From a virus: a stretch of 64,000 bases of DNA. Of this stretch, positions 54,007-62,254 are shown in pieces. Position 1 is the first letter of the stretch. Each line of letters opens with the position of its first letter. The position numbers and the translations under genes are program-made. The DNA lies in the IMG/VR virus record IMGVR_UViG_3300025117_000031, positions 62,001-126,000 of that record. The stretch is one strand, 5' to 3'. Under the pieces are notes generated by a model. That model was not told the origin of the DNA. It made no database searches and saw nothing but the letters and a program-made list of their open reading frames with translations.

Positions 54007-56229
54007 ATGGATAAAAAGAACAATCTCCAACCTGGAATTCCTTCTATCATATTAGACGAATATCGTTCTGAAGATGAACCAATTGCGTTGAACGATTCGG
54101 GGGAGCCGGTTGCTCCTTCCGGGATAGGGATTACAACAACTCCTAATATCCAAACTGTTACCATGGTAGAGCCCGGCCCGCAAACAGCTTTTGAGGTTTG
54201 TAAGTGGTATGATGTCTTACCAAAGAGTGAATTTAGAAGTGGAGAAGACTTTTTATATGCTGATTGGGCTTCATTTTTGAATTCAATAGTTTTTAATCAA
54301 GAATACTATAATTTTGACTTTGTTTTGCCTCGACCGCAAAGGGTTACAGAGAAGGACACATCAAATGTTGTTTCTCCGTACTATTATTCTGCGAAGTCAC
54401 AATATAACTTCTTTGTAGATGGATATGAAACAGCAATAGAGTCTGTTCCGGAAAGACTGCTGCCAAATTCTTATGTGTTTGATATTCACAGCTATTCTTC
54501 CAAGGTAAATAAAAGATTTGAAGCTTTGATTACTCTTTCAAAAAATATTGAGTACAAAGTTAAGAACCCTACTGGAGAATATTTTGATTTATACAAGAAG
54601 AAGATTGCATCTTATGCTTTAACAGAAGCGGCAAACATTGTTGGCGACATGTACAAGAACACAATTTTTCCTCTTGCAGATATAGAAGGATTTATGTCTA
54701 GGGAAACAGATAAATGGTCTTTCCCTATGTTTAATTCTGTTGATTTTTCAACAGATGTGTCGACTGAAGTGGCAGAGCTATTGGCAAAAACGGGTCTTAT
54801 GAACATTTTAATGTCTAATATCTCTTCTTGTGTCGAAACTGGTAATTTTTTTACGAATCAGAGAATGAAGATTAGTGGCCAAGACGTTAATTTAAGGTCT
54901 TTTAACATAATGGTTTGGTTTGACGTTCTAAAAAGCTTATTGGATGGCGACGTGGAAGATGAGATATTTAGAACGTTTTCTGGGAAAGAAACAGACACAA
55001 CGTCTTACATAAGCGAGAGAGCGTTTAGAGAGGGGATTTTTGCAGATCCTAAATATAAACTAAATTTTTCTGTGTCTTTGTTTTTGTTTGCGAAGAAAAT
55101 AGAATACATTTTAAAAGACAGAGCAAGAAGCTTTTTGGACGTCTTTAATAAACAGAAAGCTCCCTCTGAGACCATCCTCTATCGTATTGAAAAAACAGAT
55201 AGCGAAGGGGTAATACAGAACTATTATTTGCCAAACAGCAACAAAATTGACATTTTAAAGTTTGTAGACACTCAAGTAAAGTATGCAAAGAGATACAAAT
55301 ACAAAGTATATGCTTATCAATTCGTTTTGGGTACAAAATACAAGTTTTTTGATGCTCAAAATAACGGTACAAGTGGAAGAATTTGCGTGCAAGATGAGAC
55401 TGTTGTGAGAATTTTAGAGGTTCCCTACTTTGAACAGGAACTAATGGTTTATGACGCTCCGCCCGTTTCTCCAGAGGTTGTTTTTTGGCCCTATAAGGAC
55501 ATAAATAACAGAGTTTCTATTGTTATGAACGGCGGTTTGGGCACAAGAGAAGAAAAACCTGTGATTTTGGAGATTTCCGACGAAGAGCAAGAAAGAAAAA
55601 TGCGAGAAGTTCAGGAAATTCCTGAGAAAGAAGAGAAAATCACGTATTCGTCGGATGATAATGTTGTGCTCTTTGACATTTATAGAATTGAAAAGCATCC
55701 AGAAAAATATGAAGACTTCAGAAACAATAGAGTTTCTAGGGTTTCTACTTCAATTTCGTCTATAACCAACGACAAAGCGACCTCTGCTACTTTCAAAGAT
55801 GAAATTGAGCCAAATAAGAAATATTATTATGTGGTTAGGACTGTGGATGTGCATAGCCATGTGTCCAATCCGAGTCCAATTTTTCAAGTTGAGATGGTAG
55901 ATGATGGTGGTACTGTTTGGCTTTTAACAGAATGTGTTGAATTGAAGAAAACCGCTGAAAGACAGAAGAGTATTTCCTTCAGGAAAAAGCTTCATATGGT
56001 TCCCTCGTTGAAACAGGTGCTTGTGGATCTTGAAAAAAACGGCCTTTCTGGAGTTGAAACTGGGTTTGCAGCAAAAGATATCGTTTTGGGGGTAACAGAA
56101 GATTCTGTTTGGGGGAAAACCTTTAAAATTCGTATTGTTAGCAAGCAATCTAATCGAAAGATAGATTTTAATGTATCTTTTGTTCCGAGATTTGATCGGA
56201 ATACGACAAAAATAGAGGAGAATAAATAA
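54007..56229 (+). CDS. Structural protein with fibronectin-III-like segment
   Basis: 740 residues, starting two bases after the previous stop. The N-terminus is polar (LNDSGEPVAPSGIG). Residues about 555-632 form a fibronectin-III-like unit (YRIEKHPEKYEDF, then EPNKKYYYVVRTVDVHSHVSNPSPIFQVE). The last part is basic and beta-rich (WGKTFKIRIVSKQSNRK). Such folds are common in phage tail and fibre proteins. The gene ends a run of tightly packed structural genes and is followed by a 71-base gap. Confidence 0.65.
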   Translation: MDKKNNLQPGIPSIILDEYRSEDEPIALNDSGEPVAPSGIGITTTPNIQTVTMVEPGPQTAFEVCKWYDVLPKSEFRSGEDFLYADWASFLNSIVFNQEYYNFDFVLPRPQRVTEKDTSNVVSPYYYSAKSQYNFFVDGYETAIESVPERLLPNSYVFDIHSYSSKVNKRFEALITLSKNIEYKVKNPTGEYFDLYKKKIASYALTEAANIVGDMYKNTIFPLADIEGFMSRETDKWSFPMFNSVDFSTDVSTEVAELLAKTGLMNILMSNISSCVETGNFFTNQRMKISGQDVNLRSFNIMVWFDVLKSLLDGDVEDEIFRTFSGKETDTTSYISERAFREGIFADPKYKLNFSVSLFLFAKKIEYILKDRARSFLDVFNKQKAPSETILYRIEKTDSEGVIQNYYLPNSNKIDILKFVDTQVKYAKRYKYKVYAYQFVLGTKYKFFDAQNNGTSGRICVQDETVVRILEVPYFEQELMVYDAPPVSPEVVFWPYKDINNRVSIVMNGGLGTREEKPVILEISDEEQERKMREVQEIPEKEEKITYSSDDNVVLFDIYRIEKHPEKYEDFRNNRVSRVSTSISSITNDKATSATFKDEIEPNKKYYYVVRTVDVHSHVSNPSPIFQVEMVDDGGTVWLLTECVELKKTAERQKSISFRKKLHMVPSLKQVLVDLEKNGLSGVETGFAAKDIVLGVTEDSVWGKTFKIRIVSKQSNRKIDFNVSFVPRFDRNTTKIEENK

Positions 56230-56253
56230 AATTCTTTGATTTCTTCACTATTT

Positions 56254-56274
56254 AGAGGGAGTGAGACCCTTTTT
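56254..56274 (+). terminator. Weak intrinsic-terminator-like hairpin
   Basis: AGAGGG pairs with CCCTTT (six pairs including one G-T wobble, loop of seven) and is followed by TT and AAG, in the 71-base gap before the 56301 gene. The stem is short and the U tract brief, so partial termination or no effect are both possible. Confidence 0.3.
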
Positions 56275-56300
56275 AAGAAAATCTCAAGAGGAGAGAATTA

Positions 56301-57191
56301 ATGGCGTTTTTATCTAGCACTGGTAACATTATTCTTGACGCTGTTTTGACCGATGCTGGCCGTAAGAGGCTTGCTAGAGCGGACGGAACCTTCAAGATTG
56401 CAAAGTTTGCTGTTTTTGATGATGAAATAGATTACAACGATTATGATAAATCGCATGCGTCTGGTTCATCTTATGTTGATGTAGAGCTTTTGACTACTCC
56501 GGTATTTGAAGCCTTTACAAACAATACGTCGGTAGCAAAGTCTTTCTTGGTTAGCTACAACAGAACAAATCTTTTGTATCTCCCTATAGTTAAACAGAAC
56601 GATCAAGATGCGGCTTCTAAAAAACACGCTTCTGGTAGTTATGTGGTCGCTGTGGACGAAGATACAGAGACGGATTTTGCTGGTGTGCAAGGATTTTTGT
56701 ATGGTTATACACCGGGTTCTGGTGGTGGCATCGTAAGAGTAGATCAGGGTCTAGATACTACCGAGATACCTCCTACTTTTAGTCTTGAACCGTCTTTAGT
56801 TGAGACTCAATATATTATTGAAATAGACAATCGTCTAGGATATGTTGTAGATAAGAACGATGCTAAGCAGGCTGCTGTTTCTTATATCGACGACGACAAC
56901 ATCGCTTCATATCTTTTGACTCTTGGCAACGATGTTAAGTTTGTAAGAAAGAACGAAACGACTGATAGCAAAGACTCACAAGTTATTTCAGGTCCAAGAG
57001 GAACAATTTTAGAGTTCAAGCTTCAGGCGTCAATCGAATTGAACTCCAGCACTTATCTTTTTACTACAATAGGTACAACTGGTACTGGTAGCTGGGCAGG
57101 TTATTATTACATTGACGCAAACGTTAGAATTACTGGTGCGACCACCGGCTATAGTGTAGATATTCCAGTACGGTTTTTGAAGAAAGTATAA
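56301..57191 (+). CDS. Virion protein sharing the LTxxGRxxLAR N-terminal motif
   Basis: 296 residues with AAGAGGAGAG before the ATG. The N-terminus NIILDAVLTDAGRKRLAR and then FKIAKFAVFDDEIDYNDYD matches the pattern in the 49490 product (LTPYGKSALARGEF, DDDIIYD), and similar starts are known in structural proteins of marine phages. The remainder is beta-rich (GAITGYSVDIPVRF-like end). No enzymatic motif. It is likely a tail-associated or adaptor subunit present in several copies. Confidence 0.68.
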   Translation: MAFLSSTGNIILDAVLTDAGRKRLARADGTFKIAKFAVFDDEIDYNDYDKSHASGSSYVDVELLTTPVFEAFTNNTSVAKSFLVSYNRTNLLYLPIVKQNDQDAASKKHASGSYVVAVDEDTETDFAGVQGFLYGYTPGSGGGIVRVDQGLDTTEIPPTFSLEPSLVETQYIIEIDNRLGYVVDKNDAKQAAVSYIDDDNIASYLLTLGNDVKFVRKNETTDSKDSQVISGPRGTILEFKLQASIELNSSTYLFTTIGTTGTGSWAGYYYIDANVRITGATTGYSVDIPVRFLKKV

Positions 57192-57214
57192 GCTCTTAAT
57201 ACGGAGAAGAATAA

Positions 57215-58261
57215 ATGGCACAAATTTATAAACAGCTTACAAGTAATGACATTGTGACGACACATACATTACTTCACGAATCTGTACCTATCACTGGTAC
57301 GCTTGTTAGCGGCAGTTATAGCGGTACAAACATCGAAAGTCCTTCGCATGGAAGATATCAAAGAGTATGGGATTATAACTATGCTTCGGCTTCTGCTAAT
57401 CATCTTTTTGATATTACTTTGTGTCTTTCTTCTGGTTCCACGTACCACAACTTAATTGGTACGGATTCTTTGGCAACAGCAAAGATGAATATGTATGATA
57501 CTCTTGCTCAGGTTTTGATGGGACACGATGCAACTGGAAGTATTTTAGATTTTGATGAAGACGGAAATCTTCTGGCGGGCGGAACAAAGATTACTGGTTC
57601 TTATGCTCTTTGTTTCTCAAGACTTTTGGTCAAAGACGAAATTAAAAAAGGTTCCTTTAACATGTACCTCGCTTTGAGCGGTACATATGCAACACCGAGA
57701 GGTGGTGATTATGGAAACGTTTTGATTACAGACTCTGGCGCCGAAACAAGTTATTTCGTTAATTCTCCTGCTGGAGAATATGGTGTTCTAAACAGTGGTT
57801 CTACTGCGGTTGGTCTTTTATTTTACCAGGCTGGTGTTGCGGTGCTTAATGCTGAAAAGATTTTTATGACTTCTTCTGTGAACGGCAGTGTTGGTGTTCA
57901 AATGGATTCTTCAACGAGAGGAGTAAATTATTATCTTTCTACAGGCACCATAGACGCTGCTGCTTCTGCGCTAAGATATAGAATTAACAACATTACTTTC
58001 AACAACACTACAGACTTAAATTCTACTGTTGTGTTTTGTAGAATGGATCATGGTTCATTTAACTATTCTTCAAACCCAACATATCTTTCCGGGTCAAAGA
58101 TTCGCACAAAGAATGTTGCGGCAGATGCTCCGGTAGCATATTACACAGGCATTGGTCTTTATTCGCCGGATAACGAACTTCTGGCTGTGAGCAAGATTTC
58201 TACGCCTTTAAAGAAAACTTCTGACACAGAACAAATAATTCGACTCCGGATCGATTTTTAA
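57215..58261 (+). CDS. Beta-rich virion protein, paralog of the 59699 product
   Basis: 348 residues, with CGGAGAAG before the ATG. Ser/Gly/Thr-rich with many short strands (SGSYSGTNIESPS, GSTYHNLIG, SGTYATPRGG). The last 40 residues (LYSPDNELLAVSKISTPLKK) line up with the end of the 59699 product (LDQYGEILGIAKLATPIKK), and KKGSFNMYLALSG lines up with KKGTVALKFYTSG. So the two are related. Probably a tail-fibre-like or surface subunit; function unknown. Confidence 0.65.
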   Translation: MAQIYKQLTSNDIVTTHTLLHESVPITGTLVSGSYSGTNIESPSHGRYQRVWDYNYASASANHLFDITLCLSSGSTYHNLIGTDSLATAKMNMYDTLAQVLMGHDATGSILDFDEDGNLLAGGTKITGSYALCFSRLLVKDEIKKGSFNMYLALSGTYATPRGGDYGNVLITDSGAETSYFVNSPAGEYGVLNSGSTAVGLLFYQAGVAVLNAEKIFMTSSVNGSVGVQMDSSTRGVNYYLSTGTIDAAASALRYRINNITFNNTTDLNSTVVFCRMDHGSFNYSSNPTYLSGSKIRTKNVAADAPVAYYTGIGLYSPDNELLAVSKISTPLKKTSDTEQIIRLRIDF

Positions 58262-58293
58262 GTTTTTCTTAATGTTTTCAAGCACTTACGAAA

Positions 58294-58683
58294 GTGAAAT
58301 CTCCCAAAATCCCCAAATTTAACGTTGCTCTCTTTTTTGCGGAAGGGGATAAAACCGCGACAGAAATAAACTTTAATTATCAACTTATTTTCAAGATAAC
58401 GGACTATTATTGCGAAGAAGAGGAAAGAAAAAAGATCGTTCAAGTTGTCAGGATACTCTCCGCTCCCGATTACCAGAATCTTCAAGCTCTAATAACAGAG
58501 AAATCTCAAGGTCTTTACCCTTTTGTTTCCTTTGAGCTTTTGCAAGAGCTTTACAGCTTTTATAAAAAATGTCTCACAGAGTTAGTAAAAAATGATATAA
58601 TAGTTTTTCACAAGAGTAAGTGGATTTTAAAAGAAAGTAATTTGTTGTCCTCTTTTCCTATCGGAAATAAAGAAATCTCATAG
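58294..58683 (+). CDS. Hypothetical protein, possibly helical
   Basis: 129 residues from a GTG; no strong ribosome-binding site is seen. The sequence has PKFNVALFFAEGD, a charged helix EEEERKKIVQVVRILS and LYPFVSFELLQELYSFYKKCLTELVKNDIIVFHKSKWILKE. No family recognised. It ends before the gap that carries another CTAATTA motif. It may not be part of the structural set. Confidence 0.5.
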   Translation: MKSPKIPKFNVALFFAEGDKTATEINFNYQLIFKITDYYCEEEERKKIVQVVRILSAPDYQNLQALITEKSQGLYPFVSFELLQELYSFYKKCLTELVKNDIIVFHKSKWILKESNLLSSFPIGNKEIS

Positions 58684-58703
58684 CCAAAATCACTTAATTC
58701 AGC

Positions 58704-58710
58704 CTAATTA
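58704..58710 (+). promoter_or_regulatory. CTAATTA promoter-like motif before the 58754 gene
   Basis: CTAATTA in a 70-base gap, followed by TTGAGAAAAG and a GGGAGAACAGGATAGG ribosome-binding region before the ATG at 58754. It is the fourth exact match in intergenic DNA of this window. Confidence 0.4.
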
Positions 58711-58753
58711 TTGAGAAAAGTTTTTCTTGACTTCTCCGGGAGAACAGGATAGG

Positions 58754-58930
58754 ATGTCTTTAATAAGAGAGATAGTAAAACAAGAAGTTATTAACCTTTG
58801 GAAGGGTCGTTCAAAGAAGAAAAAGGGTAATCCTTTCGGGGGTATGACAAATCCTCTTGAAAAGGGTCCTTCGCTTGAAGGCGATGTTTTATCGGAAGAA
58901 GACAAAAAGAAAGAAGGCAAAGATGTCTAG
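58754..58930 (+). CDS. Small hypothetical protein with IREIVKQE-type N-terminal tag
   Basis: 58 residues. The ATG at 58754 follows GGATAGG; an upstream TTG is unlikely. The first 15 residues form an amphipathic helix (SLIREIVKQEVINLWKG), matching the tag-like starts of the 59375, 60799 and 63542 genes. A basic patch (RSKKKKG) and an acidic end follow. It overlaps the kinase-like gene by eight bases. A packaged or scaffold-associated role is inferred from the tag; see the findings. Confidence 0.55.
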   Translation: MSLIREIVKQEVINLWKGRSKKKKGNPFGGMTNPLEKGPSLEGDVLSEEDKKKEGKDV

Positions 58931-59369
58931 GAAGATGTACGTTCTGCGTGGCGTTTCTGGTTCTGGAAAGTCCACAAAGGCTTTGGAGTTGGCTCCGAAG
59001 GAGAATATCTTTTCGACCGATGAGTATTTCATGGTCGGAGGTAAGTATTTTTTTGACTCTGGCAAGCTTTCCAAGGCTCATGCTTGGAATCGTGAGAGAG
59101 TGTACGGTGCCCTGAAGAGCGGGGTTTCTCCTGTGGTTGTTGATAACACCAACACGCAGTCTTGGGAGGCCGAGCCTTATGTGAAGATGGCTCTTGCTCA
59201 TGGCTATAAGATTGAGTTTGTTGAGCCCGATACTTCGTGGGCCAAGAATGCGGACGAGCTTGCTAAGCGCAACAAGCACGGTGTTCCAAAGGCGGCGATT
59301 GTTCGAATGTTGCAACGTTATCAGCCGATGGATAAATTTAAGGCCGATTTGATCGGCAAGGGAGAGTAA
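58923..59369 (+). CDS. P-loop kinase, polynucleotide-kinase/N4BP2L-like
   Basis: 149 residues from the ATG at 58923. The Walker A motif GVSGSGKS lies near residues 9-16 (MYVLRGVSGSGKSTKALEL), followed by STDEYFM and a VVVDNTNTQ segment, the pattern of the N4BP2L2 / phage polynucleotide-kinase-type P-loop proteins; R and K residues near the end (AELAKRNKHGVP) fit a lid. It probably phosphorylates nucleic-acid ends or a small substrate. Codons are noticeably richer in G+C than those of neighbouring genes, suggesting recent acquisition. Confidence 0.8.
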   Translation: MSRKMYVLRGVSGSGKSTKALELAPKENIFSTDEYFMVGGKYFFDSGKLSKAHAWNRERVYGALKSGVSPVVVDNTNTQSWEAEPYVKMALAHGYKIEFVEPDTSWAKNADELAKRNKHGVPKAAIVRMLQRYQPMDKFKADLIGKGE

Positions 59370-59374
59370 TAAAA

Positions 59375-59671
59375 ATGGCAAAGTTTTCTCCTCAAGAGAT
59401 TCGAGAGGTGGTAAAAGAAGTTCTGTTAGAAAATCTGCAACAAGATCCTCAAACAGAAAAAAACATTGAGAATGCGTATAATTCCGTTCTTGCTGCAAGA
59501 CGACACTTAAAGACTCTTTTGAAGTACGGCGGTCTTGAGGCAAGAGATGAAATTTCTTCTTGGGTTCAACAGATTGAACAAATTGTTAAGAATATTGAGC
59601 AAAAAGCCAAGATTGCAGAAAGCACACAGAAAAATCCTTGGTCTGTTTGCAATACGATAAAGGAAAAGTAG
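59375..59671 (+). CDS. Small hypothetical protein with IREVVKEVLLE tag
   Basis: 98 residues. The N-terminus MAKFSPQEIREVVKEVLLEN is the amphipathic tag shared with nearby genes. The rest is helical (NAYNSVLAARRHLKTLLKYGGLEARDEI, then EQIEQIVKNIEQKAK). No catalytic motif. Expected to be soluble and helical; possibly a head- or scaffold-associated protein by the tag hypothesis. Confidence 0.55.
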   Translation: MAKFSPQEIREVVKEVLLENLQQDPQTEKNIENAYNSVLAARRHLKTLLKYGGLEARDEISSWVQQIEQIVKNIEQKAKIAESTQKNPWSVCNTIKEK

Positions 59672-59698
59672 GTCTTGATAAGGGTTTTCATGAAATAA

Positions 59699-60787
59699 AT
59701 GAGAAAATTTAAAGAGAATGACATTTTCAGAAATAGAATAAAGACTCATCCGAAATATGAATTTTTTGTTCATTCTGGAACAACGTATTTAAACAACTAT
59801 CTTGCGCAAGGTTCAAATATACCTCAAGGCTCTATCTCTCTTTACGAAGAAAACATAGATAGAACGGCTGCGCAGAAAATATATCCATTTATCATAAAGA
59901 CCGGCAATCTTACTTCTTTTTCTACAGTATCTACTTCAAAATATAATGAGTATGCTTATGGGACAACGATAACTGGGTCGTATCCTTTGACATCTTCCAT
60001 AAAGATTACCAATCATGCTCCAAACAGTTCACGTCCTTATATTAATGCTCTCAAGAATACAATAAATTATTATGGCTATCTTAGTCCTCATTGTTCCTAT
60101 TCTTCTACTCTTGGGGATTATTCTACAGTACAAGTATCTGAGATCCAGCTTTCCTCTATTTTTTATGGTAGTTCCATTAAGAAAGGTACAGTTGCTTTAA
60201 AGTTTTATACTTCTGGCGCTGTTCTTAATGAGCTGTATGATAACGAAAGAGGAGAATTAGTTCAGGCGTCAGGTTCTCAATCTGGTTCTGTTGCTGGAGT
60301 AATTTTATATACGGAAGGGATTATGTTGCTGACTGGTTCTTGGGCTTTGGCAACAAATCACAGTGAACCATATTACAATTCAACAAATTATAATCCGTCT
60401 TGGAAGTATTTTGGAGCATCTGTTCCATCTTCAAGCTATGGAGTTGAGTTTGAAGGAATTAATTACGTCGATGTGATTACGATGTATTGTCATGCTCCTC
60501 CTGGAGAATTAAATCACTCTAACAACGCTACATATATTGAGCATGGGCAAACGGAATTTTATACTTCTGGCAGTAAGACTTTTTCCGAAAACCAGAAGCT
60601 ATCTATTAAGAATATTGTAAAGAGTCCTTTTGACGGAGCGGAAGCGGATTTTGAAAAGACAGTATATATTTCTAAGATTGCGGTTTTAGATCAATATGGG
60701 GAAATACTTGGTATCGCCAAGTTGGCTACTCCAATTAAGAAAGAAGAAAGTAGAGGTCTTTCTTTTAAGTTGAAGTTGGATATATAG
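59699..60787 (+). CDS. Beta-rich virion protein, paralog of the 57215 product
   Basis: 362 residues. The Ser/Gly/Tyr-rich beta pattern and end (IAVLDQYGEILGIAKLATPIKK) match the 57215 product, and PSSSYGVEFEGINYVDVITMYCHAPPG has a matching GSFNYSSNPTYL region there. The N-terminal 60 residues differ (RKFKENDIFRNRIKTHPKYEFFVHSG). It probably forms a related surface subunit; a gene duplication separated by small genes is the simplest history. Confidence 0.65.
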   Translation: MRKFKENDIFRNRIKTHPKYEFFVHSGTTYLNNYLAQGSNIPQGSISLYEENIDRTAAQKIYPFIIKTGNLTSFSTVSTSKYNEYAYGTTITGSYPLTSSIKITNHAPNSSRPYINALKNTINYYGYLSPHCSYSSTLGDYSTVQVSEIQLSSIFYGSSIKKGTVALKFYTSGAVLNELYDNERGELVQASGSQSGSVAGVILYTEGIMLLTGSWALATNHSEPYYNSTNYNPSWKYFGASVPSSSYGVEFEGINYVDVITMYCHAPPGELNHSNNATYIEHGQTEFYTSGSKTFSENQKLSIKNIVKSPFDGAEADFEKTVYISKIAVLDQYGEILGIAKLATPIKKEESRGLSFKLKLDI

Positions 60788-60798
60788 AGGAAAATTCA

Positions 60799-62250
60799 AT
60801 GAAGATAAGAGAAATAGTTAAAGAAATATTGAACGAAATGAAAGAAAAACGTCCGGAATTAAAAAGACTTGGACAAGAGCCGATAATAACAGCTTCTCCA
60901 AAATCTTCTGTTCCTTCGAGAAAAGACAAACTTGATAGAATGAAAAACCCTTCTTTTGCAGACAAGATTAAAAAGGTTGTTGGTCTTGTGGAAGAGGAGA
61001 ATATAGAAGAAGAACAACAGATTGATGAGGGGTTTTGGGATAGTCTTGAAAACAAAGTAACTAAAGCTTTTTACGGTGATGAGTCCGTTAGGCCCAAGAA
61101 AACAAAGAAGAAAAGCTCTCCCAAACCCAAGAAACCAAAAGAAGAAAAGCCAGAGGAGCCTGTTGCGGCTGCTGCACCCGAGCCTGTCAAAGCTCCAGAA
61201 GCCCCAGAACCTGCCAAGACAAAGAAAGAAAAAAGTCCTCCTGTTTCTGCTGCAGAATTAGAGCCCGAGAAACCGGGAGTTTTTTCTAGAGCGGTAGGTG
61301 GGATAACAAGCTTCTTTAGAGATCGACAGAAGAAATTCGAAGATGTAGAAAGAACGAAAGACAGCATTGCACGCAGGATAGAACCCAGTCGTCCGGGGTA
61401 CAACGAAGAACGAGAAATGATTTTGGAGTTTGTAAAGATACAAAAGAAATTAAACGAACTTAAGCTGCTGAGAGGGATTAAAGAAAAAGATCTTATAGAC
61501 GTATTCGAGAAATACTTTACAGCAGAAGATGCTTTATTGATAAGGGTTTTGAATTATGGAGACGTTATTTTAGAAAGAACCAGAGACCACGACTATAAAT
61601 CTTTAGACCAAGAAGAGTTTTTGAGGGCAGCAAGAGAACAATTAACCCCAGAGATATTTAGGACGGTTGAGGACTTATTGGAGGCTTCAAAGAAAATAAG
61701 CAGACGAAAAGGTCAATTTAGAGGTGAGACGAATCTTACCGAAGAAGCAGAGCAATCCCCAGACCAACTTTTAAATAACGTCTTGACAAGAATGGAAAAT
61801 TTTGATAAGATGTTGGCTCCTTATAAAAATAATGTTGAGGAAGCCATGAAAAATATCACCAAAGGTCCGGGAGATATTGGGATTGATAGATATGAGCAGG
61901 AACAAAATAAATATCAAAAAGAAGAGGAATACCTTGAGCGTCTGAAGAGTGATGCCTTGTTGCACGGACAGCTTTTGATGGATAATTTTTCGGACTTTCA
62001 AAAGTTTATGGACTTTGTTTGGTGGAACGACAACGTGAGCGAAAAGCTTCGTAGAATGGTCGAAATTAACTTTGACCCCGAGAATTACGACAGCAGCAAA
62101 GAACAAGAACTATATAAAGAGTTTCAAGCAAAGTTCCAAGACAAAAACTTTAAAATGTCTTCTTTGGGAGAAGTTTTGTATAAAATCTATGAGACATATG
62201 TTGAAACATATGATTGGAACAAGCTTATTTCTTATTTAAACGATTATTGA
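60799..62250 (+). CDS. Hypothetical tagged protein with long Pro/Lys/Glu linker
   Basis: 483 residues. The tag KIREIVKEILNEM is at the start. Residues about 95-165 are a Lys/Pro/Glu/Ala linker (PKKTKKKSSPKPKKPKEEKP). The C-terminal 300 residues are helical and charged, with VERTKDSIARRIEPSRPG and EEYLERLKSDALLHGQLLMDNFSDF. The composition fits a scaffold or head-internal protein, but no family is recognised. Confidence 0.58.
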   Translation: MKIREIVKEILNEMKEKRPELKRLGQEPIITASPKSSVPSRKDKLDRMKNPSFADKIKKVVGLVEEENIEEEQQIDEGFWDSLENKVTKAFYGDESVRPKKTKKKSSPKPKKPKEEKPEEPVAAAAPEPVKAPEAPEPAKTKKEKSPPVSAAELEPEKPGVFSRAVGGITSFFRDRQKKFEDVERTKDSIARRIEPSRPGYNEEREMILEFVKIQKKLNELKLLRGIKEKDLIDVFEKYFTAEDALLIRVLNYGDVILERTRDHDYKSLDQEEFLRAAREQLTPEIFRTVEDLLEASKKISRRKGQFRGETNLTEEAEQSPDQLLNNVLTRMENFDKMLAPYKNNVEEAMKNITKGPGDIGIDRYEQEQNKYQKEEEYLERLKSDALLHGQLLMDNFSDFQKFMDFVWWNDNVSEKLRRMVEINFDPENYDSSKEQELYKEFQAKFQDKNFKMSSLGEVLYKIYETYVETYDWNKLISYLNDY

Positions 62251-62254
62251 AATA

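Noticed and set aside
56254-56274. Strong rho-independent terminator
   Set aside because: The stem is only six pairs with a short T run; listed as weak rather than strong.
58791-59543. 250-codon minus-strand frame opposite the kinase-like gene
   Set aside because: The plus strand carries a Walker A motif and good start signals; the opposite frame has no family motif.
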